A stretch of 64,000 nucleotides of DNA from Ilyonectria destructans (Eukaryota > Ascomycota > Sordariomycetes > Hypocreales > Nectriaceae). The notes under the pieces were generated by a model. That model ran no database searches. It was not told where the DNA came from and worked only from the letters and a program-made list of their open reading frames with translations. Shown here piece by piece: positions 34,018-42,760 of the stretch. Each line of letters opens with the position of its first letter. The stretch's first letter is position 1. The stretch spans positions 62,001 through 126,000 of the forward strand of contig JAHEWK010000013.1 of NCBI GenBank assembly GCA_020740775.1. The letters are read 5' to 3'. Position numbers and translations under genes: made by a program.

Positions 34018-35075
34018 GTGTTCGAAGTATTTTAGGACATCCTTAATGAGGATCAACAAGCAGAATCCAAGGCCACTGGAGATGGCTCAAAATCTCATTG
34101 TGTGGGCCGTGCTATCCATCTGCCCGCTTGATCGTCGGGAAATGGGCCATGCGCTCGCGGCCGACTGTAGAAGGAAGAAGTTCAACAACGGACACGTTCC
34201 TGAAGTTAGCGCAATTCTCTCCCTGACGCAAGGACTAGTTGTGTACCAGGGCGAATCTAAGGGACTGCGCCCCGTCCACGAGACAGCACACCTAGTCCTT
34301 CTCGATTATGTGAGCAAAATTGAGCGCTTCAAGCCAGGTGGACCTCATCAATATTTGGCAAGCGGATGCCTTATGTACCTCTCTTTTGATGATTTTGAGG
34401 CTGGTTTTTGTCAAACGGACGAGGAGTTTGTGGAGCGCCTGCGATCAAATCCACTCTACGACTACGCCTCACGCAACTGGGGGCATCATGCTCGCGAAGC
34501 TTTGACTCCATGCCAGACAGTGATGGACTTTCTGGAACATGAGAAAAAGCTGGAGGCGTCCGGCCAAGTAATAATGGCTTCGAGGCTGTACTCGTCACAT
34601 TCACCATACCGATGGGACAGTCAAAGAATACCGAGACAGATTAGAGGGGTACATCTTGCCGCATATTTTGGATTGAACTGGACAATGGAATTTTTGCTTC
34701 CCGATGGACATGATCCCAATTGCAAGGACACTTACGATCAGACGCCACTCTGTTATGCCGCAAAGAATGGGCACGAAAGTGTGGTTAAGGAACTGCTCGG
34801 GCGGAATGGTATCGACCCAAATTGTAAAGATAACTACTCTCGGACGCCACTTTCATGGGCCGCAGAGAAGGGATATGAAGTTGTGGTGAAACGACTCCTT
34901 GCGGACGACAGAGTCGACCCGAACCTCAGCGGTGCAATTCACCGTCGGACAGCTTTGTGGAAGGCCTCAGATAAAGGACATGAGAAGGTGGTAAAGCTGC
35001 TTCTTGACAAGGGTGTTGACCTGGACTATGAAGATAAATATGGTCAGACGCCGTTGTCTACGGCTATTAGGCAAA

Positions 35076-35192
35076 GACACAGCGTGTTACATAATATGCA
35101 TCTCTTATAGACACAACTTATCAGCGCCTCCTGTTGGAGTGTGCATTCCACTTTTGGTCTGATGAGTTAGTGAGACAGAATGCGACACAGCG
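35076..35192. mobile_element. 99 bp insertion flanked by a 9 bp direct repeat
   Basis: GACACAGCG occurs at 35076-35084 and again at 35184-35192. Taking out the 99 bp between them plus one copy restores an unbroken ankyrin frame (IRQRHS|AVVEELL). The insert brings an in-frame TAG at ~35,108 and further stops. No terminal inverted repeat is visible. I tested an intron reading: a GT donor follows GACACAGC, but no AG acceptor gives the correct phase. A small transposon remnant with a 9 bp target duplication, or a filler-type insertion, fits better. Confidence 0.6.
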
Positions 35193-35289
35193 CGGTGGTG
35201 GAGGAGCTCCTCAAGAAAGGAGCCGGCATTGGGGCATTATTATGGATAGAATTGGAAAATGAGGACGAGGCCGTCCTCAAATTACTGTT

Positions 35290-36090
35290 TGGGAATGGGG
35301 TCGACCCGGAATCAAGAAATAATAGGGGACAGACACCGCTGTTGTGGGCTGCCGAGGGAGGGCGTACCATCGTCGTTACGCTCCTGCTTGACACCGAGAA
35401 AGTCGATATCAACTCGAAGGACAACTACAGGCAGACGCCGCTATTACAGGCGGCAGAGCGCGGGTATAAGGCAGTAGTCAAGTTGCTGCTCACAAAGGAC
35501 AGCGTCAACGTCAACTCAAAGGACAAGGATGGGTGGACGCCGCTATCATATGCAGCAGGGCGCGGGCACGAGGCGGCGGTCAAATTGCTGCTCGCAAAGG
35601 ACGGTGTCGACGCTAACTCGAAGGACAAGGACGGGCGGACGTCGCTGTCGTGGGCGGCAGGGAAGGGGGACGAGGCGGTGGTCCAGCTGCTGCTCGCAAA
35701 GGACGGCGTCGACGTCAACTCAACGGATAACTATAGGTGGATGCTGCTGTTGCGGGCGGCAGAGCGCGGGCACGAGGCGGTGGTCAAGTTGCTGCTCACA
35801 AAGGACGGCGTCGATGTCAACTCGAAGGATAACCACGGGCAGACGCCGCTGTTGTGGGCGGTATGGAAGGGGGATGAGGCGGCAGTCAAATTACTGCTCA
35901 CGAAGGACGGCGTCGACGTCAACTCAAAGGACAACTGCGGGCGGACGCCGCTGTCGTGGGCGGCAGCGAGCGGGTACGAGGCGGTGGTCAAATTGTTGCT
36001 CGCGAAGAACAGTGTCGACGTCAGCTCGAAGGACAACTATGGGTGGACGCCGCTGTCGTGTGCAGCAGGGCGCGGGCATGCGCTAGCACG
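35290..36090 (+). repeat. Eight tandem ~102 bp ankyrin-coding units
   Basis: The 34-residue unit (VNSKDN.G.TPL..AA..G.EAVVKLLL.KDGVD) repeats about eight times, and the DNA is nearly as conserved as the protein (for example CAAAGGACGGCGTCGACGTC recurs). Differences between units concentrate at the two or three residues after the TPL motif and in the first helix. Such homogeneity implies recent duplication or gene conversion within the array, as known for the repeat domains of fungal NLR and NWD genes. Confidence 0.9.
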
Positions 36091-36130
36091 GGATATCCTT
36101 TGCACGTGTCAAGGTCATGCTGACACGTGA

Positions 36131-36879
36131 TCACATGGGTTCGCGACACTGCTGGTCTTATGGTCCGATTCTGGGTCCTTCTGGGACTGAAATCGGTGTT
36201 TATTGGGGTAGCGGGGCTGGCCATTGGGATTTTACATGCTTGCTGTGCGGACTAGTTTAAGGACTGGAGGCAATACAGTTACGGAGATCGATTGAGTTGC
36301 TGCGAGAGCTGCTGAATTATCAAGGTTAGCCCAACAAGGCCCAAAAAAAGACCACGGCAGCTATGGGGGCTGGAAGTTTGGAAAGTAGTTGTCGCGGCCC
36401 AAACTTAACTCTGGGACTATCCCTCAATTAGGGCCCCATAACAAAAATTAATGGTAAGTCTTTTCGTGAAGTCTCCGACCTTAAAAGCCATCGACAACTG
36501 CGTGTATTGATAGACCACTCTGCAGTGTGAGAAATAGGCGGTCCGTCCAGTCCAAGGTGTCTGGACTGGACCGCCTATGTACCCGGAAGCACTGGATGGG
36601 ACTGCCCAGTTCAGCACGGAACGGTGTAGTAGGAGTCGGCGGGATCATCGAGATCCCAATATCGGTGCGAGGAGGGCCGAGGCGTGAGCGGTTTTCCTTC
36701 ACACTTGGCATGAGAACAGAATAAAATCCGTTTTCTGGGGAATTGGCGGCGATGGTATATGCAGTTAGGCACTTGCCTGACCTTAGGTACCGAAGTGTAG
36801 CACTGTTAACGAGCAATAAAGCTGCTATGCTTATGCTGCGAAATCCTCGCCAGCAATCTGGTTAAGAGTATACTGGATG
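36131..36879. other. Intergenic with a strong hairpin, no gene supported
   Basis: Unique-looking sequence; the minus-strand frame at 36481-36816 has no motif. At 36534-36578 the arms ATAGGCGGTCC(GTCC)AGTCC and GGACTGGACCGCCTAT pair over 16 bp with a four-base bulge, leaving a 9-base loop. It could be a tiny palindromic element or a transcript hairpin. Confidence 0.4.
36534..36578. repeat. Bulged hairpin, 16 bp stem
   Basis: Left arm 36534-36553 contains an extra GTCC that looks like a four-base duplication. The right arm is 36563-36578. GC-rich stem in moderately AT-rich DNA. No associated gene is recognised. Confidence 0.7.
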
Positions 36880-37497
36880 TATATACGACTCCATTGAGGC
36901 ATTAAAGGGTAACGGAAATATGGTAACTGCTATATGGATACCCATTAGTGCTGAATATAAACTCTTAAAGACTGCTAAAGAAGAGGCACAAGATGTAACT
37001 CGAGATGGTACTATCTCAGCCCTGAAGTTTCCTAGAATGAGATTAATAACCTTTAACTTGGCTCTAACGAATTACAGTACTAACTAATATCTGCTAGATA
37101 ATATCGGAAGGTTTTTAAAGAGAGTTGATACTGCGTTACCAGGTAAGCATACTCGATAACTATATAACGGCTTATTATAGAGAGAGGCTAGCGTACTGGT
37201 ATAGCTCAGAATAGGTATGGCCAGATTGAATGGATATCTCTTCTGGATTATAGCAGCAGTATCAGTATAATATATATGTGGATAAGCAACAGAGACAGTT
37301 GAGTATTTCCTCTTCCGATGCAGAAAATGGATAGTATAGCGGGCTTAAATGTTATAGTGCACCGAGACGTAAAGAGGAAATCTCTTATTTTTCCTAGGAG
37401 GAAAGATACTAGCAGACAACGCAAAATGGACGCTAAATATGCAAGCAGTCTACGTAATAATACGATTTGCAATAGCCACAGGTCGACTTAACAATAC
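36880..37497 (+). mobile_element. 3' end of a Tad1-type LINE ORF2, RIP-decayed
   Basis: One plus-strand reading with many TAG codons gives the familiar end of Tad1-type ORF2: NMVTAIWIPISAEYKLLKTA, EEAQDVTRDGTISALKFPRM, a gap, RVDTALPGKHTR, MARLNGYLFWI, ETVEYFLFRCRKWIV (the Cys-rich motif after RNase H), MLQCTET, RGNLLFFLGGK and IIRFAIATGRL. Each TAG sits at an expected Gln or Trp. Only the RNase H / C-terminal part is present, on the opposite strand to the 5' fragment at 22.8-24.2 kb. Confidence 0.75.
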
Positions 37498-38678
37498 ATA
37501 ACGGTAAAACCAGATTGCAAAATCCCTACTTACTTTCTTACTGACCTACCCTACACCCCTCTATCAAAAACCTCGTGCTATAGACAGCAGGCACCGCTTC
37601 AGCCGCCGTAGATAGGACTCTGAACACTTGGAGAATAGCCTTCAAGTTTGCTTGCTAATAATATATACCCTACGAGTCCCGCGGAAAGATTGAAAAGGAA
37701 GAAGCAAAGCAGAAATTGGACGCTGTATGGGTTTTTACGAGATTATGACAAAGCTTGGGAAACGGAAATGTACAATAGCAACTAGTGTCCTATTGGTTAT
37801 AAGCCACCGGGCGAAATAAATTGTGTGTGTGTGTGTGTGTACTATTGGAGCGATCTCGACTTTTAGAGAGCAACGATTACGACTCTTGTCCTGTCGAGTT
37901 TATCAGAAGTGAAAGGCCAATGCGCAAGCGTGCTTGGGTCGCTGAGGTGTCTCGCTCAGCCCACAGGCCACGTCACTAGGGCAATTTTCGTGGCTGGCGA
38001 GGTTGGCTCAGCCCCAAGCCACCATCAGTGTCAACCAGCCAAGGCAGACACTGAGGCGAGAGCCAAGGCACAAATGGTCAGGCATTCAAGGCCACCGTCT
38101 GCACCTGAACTTGTAAGCGCTATCCTCCGTTTAGATCAGCTTGCATGAACCCCTTGTTAATACACAGGTCATTGAAAAGACATCAGTGAGCAAGCCACCT
38201 ACTGCCGTTAAGCCTTCTACGTCATTATCTCACCATTTATAATCTAGAAGGGTCGGCTGTGGCCGTGGACAGCGCGATTACCCGTTCCCAGGTCAATGTC
38301 GCGAAGTGGCCCTTGAACGCAGGCATGACTCATTGTCCACGTGTCGTGCATTCCTTGTGCACTGCCCCTCAAATTTCGCGAAATTCACGGCCTGCTCGAG
38401 CGGGGTGGATCGCCACCAGGTTGAAGCCGATTACTATGGCAGGCTGTAGAGGTGACTGTTGCAAAACCCTCGAAAATATTGCGACAGGTGGCCACCTCGT
38501 GCCATGTCGTAACACCAACGGACTTAAGTGCATTCCAACGACACAACCCCGCCCAATCGTTCACAATCTCCATCGAGCTTTCCTACCGTAGCTCGTGAAC
38601 CGGCGAGTTTCTCTTTAGCAGATCTAATTTTATAGGATTGAGTCAATACCTAGAAAGGGACCCTTCGAAGCCGCCGTC
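37498..38678. other. Intergenic and promoter region of the second NLR
   Basis: No gene supported. Contains a GT microsatellite (37822-37840). The plus frame 38259-38591 shows no motif. The last 100 bases before 38679 would be the leader of the NLR gene. Confidence 0.4.
37822..37840. repeat. GT microsatellite
   Basis: Uninterrupted (TG)n run of about nine and a half units. Confidence 0.95.
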
Positions 38679-41600
38679 ATGTCGGACCCTCACAGCTACA
38701 CAATCGGTTGGATATGCGCCATCACTACCGAACGTGTCGCTGCCCAGGCATTTCTTGACGAAGAACATGAGGGACCCCGGGAAGTCGCCCAGAACGACAA
38801 TAACAGTTACGCACTGGGCAGGATAGGGAAGCATAACATTGTAATTGCTGTCTTGCCTAAATCGGAGTATGGCATAACATCAGCCGCGACTGTCGCTAGA
38901 GACATGTTGCATAGCTTTCCAAACATCCGCATCGGACTAATGGTCGGGATCGCTGGCGGCGCTCCTAGTTCAAAGCACGACATACGCCTCGGTGACATTG
39001 TGGTCAGTTGCCGCGACGGCGGGAAAGGCGGCGTGATACCTTACGATTATGGCAAGGCAATCCAAGATCAGACCTTCGTGGAGACCGGGGTCTTGAACCA
39101 GCCACCGCAGCTGCTGTCAACCGCGGTGAGCGCACTGGAAGCTCGATATCAGAAGGACGGCCACCAACTCAACGATGCAGTGGAGGTGGCGTTGAAGAAT
39201 ATCAAGAGGCGAAAGAAGTACTGCCGGCCATCTGCGACCACCGACAAGCTGTATCTATCCACCTTCATCCATCCGCAGGGCTCGTCTGAAGACTGCAGAG
39301 AGGCATGCGGCGACGACCCCCTCAATTTAGTGGCCCGAGAAGAACGAGATGAGGACGATGACAACCCTGCTATCCACCACGGTCTGATCGCATCTACAAA
39401 TACCCTGATGAAGGACGCCGTCGCCCGGGATAAGTTGGCGGTAGAACGGGATATTCTCTGTTTCGAGATGGAGGCCGCAGGCTTGATGAATCACTTCCCA
39501 TGTTTGGTGATCCGCGGTATATACGACTATTCCGACACGCACAAGAATAAAGACTGGCAAGGGTTCGCGGCAATGATGGCGGCGGCATACGCGAAAGACC
39601 TCCTAGGTCAGATTTCGCCTAGAAAGGTCGAGGACGCGACCAGGATGGAGGAAGTTCTGGGTTCTAGTTAGTCTTACTTTCTATAACTCCGTTTTGCAAG
39701 AGCGCCTCTAATAGAAAGATAGTCAACAAGAATGTCGAATCTGTCAAGAAGAAGACTAGGAATGTACACAAAATACTCACCCGTAAGTATATATCATAAT
39801 TACCCTTCTAGCTCTTGCCTTCCGTGGTTATCTATCATAACTTCTTTGGGGAATGTCGTTGAGTAGTAAGCTAATCGAAACGCAGAGAATCAACGCCATG
39901 AGATCTACAATTGGCTCGAACGTACAGATCCTTCCCCAATTCACATTCGAAATCACAAGTTATACGAACCTGAGACCGGGGCGTGGATGAAGAGATCGGC
40001 TTTATGGAACAATTGGCTCGCAGGAAAGCCTCGTTGCCTGTGGCTTCGCGGTATACCAGGCGCAGGCAAAACAGTCTTGATGTCACAGCTGATTGAAGAG
40101 ACTAAAGCACACTGCAAGAAGTCAAAGGATAAGACGGTCACCTGGGTCTACTACTATTTCTATCATGGTCACAGACAAGACGAGACCGCGGCCTTCTTGA
40201 GATGGATCATCAGCCAACTCTGTCGCCGGAGTTCTTTCGTCCCAGATGGTGTGCAGGTGATGTACCAAATGGGCACGCAGCCGAGTCTCACCGAGTTGCT
40301 GAGCGCGCTTGAGAGTGTTCTTCATTGCTTTTCAAGGGTGCATATACTCCTCGATGCCCTCGATGAGAGTAGCACACCTCGGGACGATCTTCTCGGAGTG
40401 TTGAGAGTTCTCGTCACAGATCCTCGATTCAAGAAAACCCAAATCATCGCGTCCAGCCGTGAATATGTCGATATTGAGAAGGTTATGGAGGAGTTTTCTA
40501 TTCCCATCCCAATGGATAACGACCTGGTCGAAAAAGATATCCGAATCTATGTGCGGTCGAGGATCTGCTCAAACGCGAGGTTTCAACGCTGGCCGCAAGG
40601 TCTCCTCGCTGAAGTTGAAGACGCTTTGGTAACGGGAGCTAGGGGCATGTACGGCTCAGATTATCTTCAAGACACCTGTGCGATTCACTTACTTGTGGTA
40701 GGTTCCGCTGGACAGTATGCCAGATCCAGACTATTCACAAATTGCGACCCGACTACGGCATTGTCCGGAATGAGCTAGCAACCCTTCCAAAGACCTTGGA
40801 TGAGACCTACGAACAAGTCCTCCTTGCAATCAACGAAGAGGAGCGGCAGTTCGTAACTTATATTCTCCACTGGATCTACTTCCATCAGACAGTGTGGGGG
40901 AACAGTATCACCTCGCTAATCCTCCTTCAAGCCGCGGACCTCAGCACTAGCAATGCCAAGAACCATTTTCAAAAATATGATTATGACGATGACGCGCTAC
41001 GTGAGTTGTGCGGGTGCTTGATCACTGTCACTCATTTAGAAAGTGGACTAGAGGGCGGCACACTCTGGACTTCCGAGGTTACTTTCGCGCATTACACGGT
41101 CCTCGAATATCTTGACTCGCAACGAATCACTACTGGCCCGGCTATGATGTTTGCTCTTTGCAGGAACATGGTAGATCACGACCTGGTGAGAATCGTTCTT
41201 AGCAAAGCGCAGACATACAGCCCACTCCTTTCGCGACGTTTCCTAGAGATTGATGTCAGGAGATTACTTTCCGAGGATATCCGGACTTGGTGCATGGGAA
41301 CCATCCTTCTGTTACTGTCCTCCGAGATATGGCAACGAAAGATAGCGTGTTCGGCCCAGTTACGGGAGCTTGCCTTCGAACTGCTGAGGCCCTCGAGGCC
41401 TGGCTATTCGAATTTTTGCGAGCTTCTACGGCACCTTTCCTATGACGAGATGTTTATAGTAACACCTATCGACATCGACATTTACCACCAATTCTTCGAT
41501 GTGCAATGGCAATTAGTGGATGGTTGCGAAGAAGCGGCGATCCTACTGAACATCCTTCATTTTCACCAATTTCCTCTAGCGGAGGCTCTCTTACGACGAA

Positions 41601-42289
41601 ACGAGAATAGCGATATATTGCTCTGTCGACTTTCCCTCCGTGTAGGGATTGACTTAAGAGACTCGCACAATGGGGACTGGCAGGTCACTAAAGACGAATT
41701 CGACTTGAATGGAACGATCGTTGAAGTTGTAGCCCAGTTAGGATGGCACCATCTCAATGCGCTCTCTTTTCTCCTTGACTATGGCGCAGGATCTTTTGAT
41801 CCGTCTGGAATTCTTCATTTATGTTCTGGTATGTGGTCTTCATTTATCACTAACTCTAGGGACAATACCCCGGCCAATATTCAAGGGCCTTGGCCCGACG
41901 AGAATGGCGTCCTTCGGAGACTTCTATGCTTAGAAGCCGACCCCAACCTGACGGGACATCGCCTTACGCCATTGCAGGTTGCCGCAGCGTGGTCAGATGA
42001 TGCGAAAGTGAAGATCTTATTGGAACATGGAGCTGATCCAAAAAAGGTGGGTAGTGAGGATGGGATTTCTTGGAGCGATGGCAGTGTTATGGATCGGTGT
42101 AATCAAGGGGTGCTCCATCTCTATGATGTTGAGCCACTGGAGATCGGCAGACGGTTTCAGGGAAGGCCCTGGTGGGATTCAGATTACGATGGCTCTCGGG
42201 CTATTATTGTGAAAGTTCTGTTGGGAGACAGTAGATCTGACGACGAGGCATCAATTGAGAAAATATATGATGCCAAAGATCTTAAATAA
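38679..42289 (+). CDS. NLR protein: PNP_UDP domain, NACHT ATPase, C-terminal ankyrin-like region; 4 exons, ~1,140 aa
   Basis: Exons 38679-39653, 39701-39782, 39871-40648 and 40702-42289 join in frame (3,423 bases with stop). Exon 1: nucleoside-phosphorylase-like domain ([19 protein letters not shown] at 9; [19 protein letters not shown] ~90; FEMEAAGLM ~265; [11 protein letters not shown] ~283). Exon 2: short basic linker ([13 protein letters not shown]). Exon 3: NACHT with Walker [11 protein letters not shown] (~412), Walker [10 protein letters not shown] (~510), sensor-like IIASSRE. Exon 4 opens FRWTVCQIQ, then [16 protein letters not shown], a helical region with [10 protein letters not shown], and an ankyrin-like stretch near the C-terminus ([20 protein letters not shown] ~1034). 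Intron 3 (53 bp, GTACGG...GTAG) and intron 2 (GTAAGT...TAAG) are well supported. Intron 1 (47 bp, donor GTTCTG) is the weakest and could differ slightly. Fungal NLRs of this type act in non-self recognition and programmed cell death. No disabling lesion seen. Same architecture and intron plan as the broken copy at 24.5 kb. Confidence 0.85.
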
Positions 42290-42304
42290 ACTATAAGTTT
42301 TCAT

Positions 42305-42760
42305 TTAAAAAACAAAAGAGAAAAGAAAAAAGGAAGAAGCAAAGGAGTACCGGTACGACCTAAAGTCAGCCTGGATGAGATCCTGATCCTCTAAAGACTT
42401 AGACCTGATGTGGTTCTTGAGCGAGCCGAATACGTACTCAATAGGGTTTAAGTCTGGGGAATACGGCAGTTGGTACTCCAATATCACGCCTGCTTCAGCC
42501 ACCATCTCTTTAATCCTCGTTGAGGAATAGAAGGAGGTGTTGTCTATGAAGATGATGGATCTTGGCTGTGGCCATCGTCCGCAATATGGCAATAGTCTTT
42601 CGAGGAAGACCTCGAACACATCAATGTTCGTGTTTTCTGTATACACCTTGCAATAGATGGCACTATCCATTGTGTAGGCGGGCAAAATCTGGATCCTTTT
42701 GCCTCGGTGGAATCGTTTAACCTACACTGGTGTTGCGCCTAGAGCTCCATTACAATATAA
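42305..42760 (-). pseudogene. C-terminal fragment of a DDE (Tc1/mariner-superfamily) transposase
   Basis: On the minus strand from ~42,750: ALGATPV*VKRFHRGKRIQI, LPAYTMDSAIYCKV (first Asp), IIFIDNTSFYSS (second Asp), YQLPYSPDLNPIEYVFGSLK (catalytic Glu), ending HIRSKSLEDQDLIQ. This is the DDE_3-type catalytic core of fungal transposases. The TAG at V*V replaces a Gln. The N-terminal DNA-binding half is absent, and the reading frame ends in a T-rich tract at ~42,330, so the element is truncated. It directly follows the stop of the NLR gene. Confidence 0.75.

Larger units (their letters stand above)
26620..34035 (+). mobile_element. Helitron-class element (~7.4 kb), RIP-decayed, inserted in the NLR gene
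   Basis: Limits are inferred, to within a few bases, from where the interrupted NLR reading frame stops (DEVY, 26616-26618) and resumes (TSLMRINKQ, ~34,037). The left end has CAGCCCGAA (26620-26628), matched by its reverse complement TTCGGGCTG at 33968-33976, close to the right end. Just inside the right end is a perfect 9 bp hairpin stem, CCGTTAAGT (33986-33994) and ACTTAACGG (34009-34017). Canonical TC and CTRR termini are not clear. A left-end motif complemented upstream of a 3' hairpin is the arrangement described for Helentron/Helitron2-type elements. It contains decayed Rep/helicase coding sequence and a nested mariner. The first ~670 bp (26,620-27,291) are non-coding. Confidence 0.75.
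34036..36130 (+). pseudogene. 3' half of the broken NLR: post-NACHT helical region and ankyrin repeats
   Basis: Reading resumes at SLMRINKQNPRPLEMAQN, exactly the part missing after DEVY at 26,618. It continues with the winged-helix-like region (VWAVLSICPLDRREMGHAL; GLVVYQGES; HETAHLVLLDYV), then YDYASRNWGHHAREA, typical of fungal NACHT-ankyrin proteins. Ankyrin repeats begin at ~34,650 (RGVHLAAYFGLNWTMEFLL). Four run to IRQRHS at ~35,084, where a 99 bp insertion adds stops. After it (from 35193) the same frame resumes AVVEELLKKGAG and runs through eight 34-residue repeats to the TGA at 36128-36130. The final repeat is incomplete (GRGHALARDILCTCQ), so the original C-terminus may also be altered. 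Apart from the insertion this half is open for over 650 codons, so most of the damage lies upstream. Confidence 0.85.

Noticed and set aside
33998..35110. Independent NACHT/ankyrin gene starting at 33998
   Set aside because: Its first ~14 codons lie in the Helitron end; homology begins at SLMRINKQ, the continuation of the gene broken at 26,618.
35085..35183. Intron between the two ankyrin-coding pieces
   Set aside because: GT and AG candidates exist but none restores the ankyrin phase, whereas deleting the insert with one 9 bp repeat does.
38259..38591. 110-codon plus-strand frame upstream of the second NLR
   Set aside because: No motif, poor start context and no homology that I can recognise.
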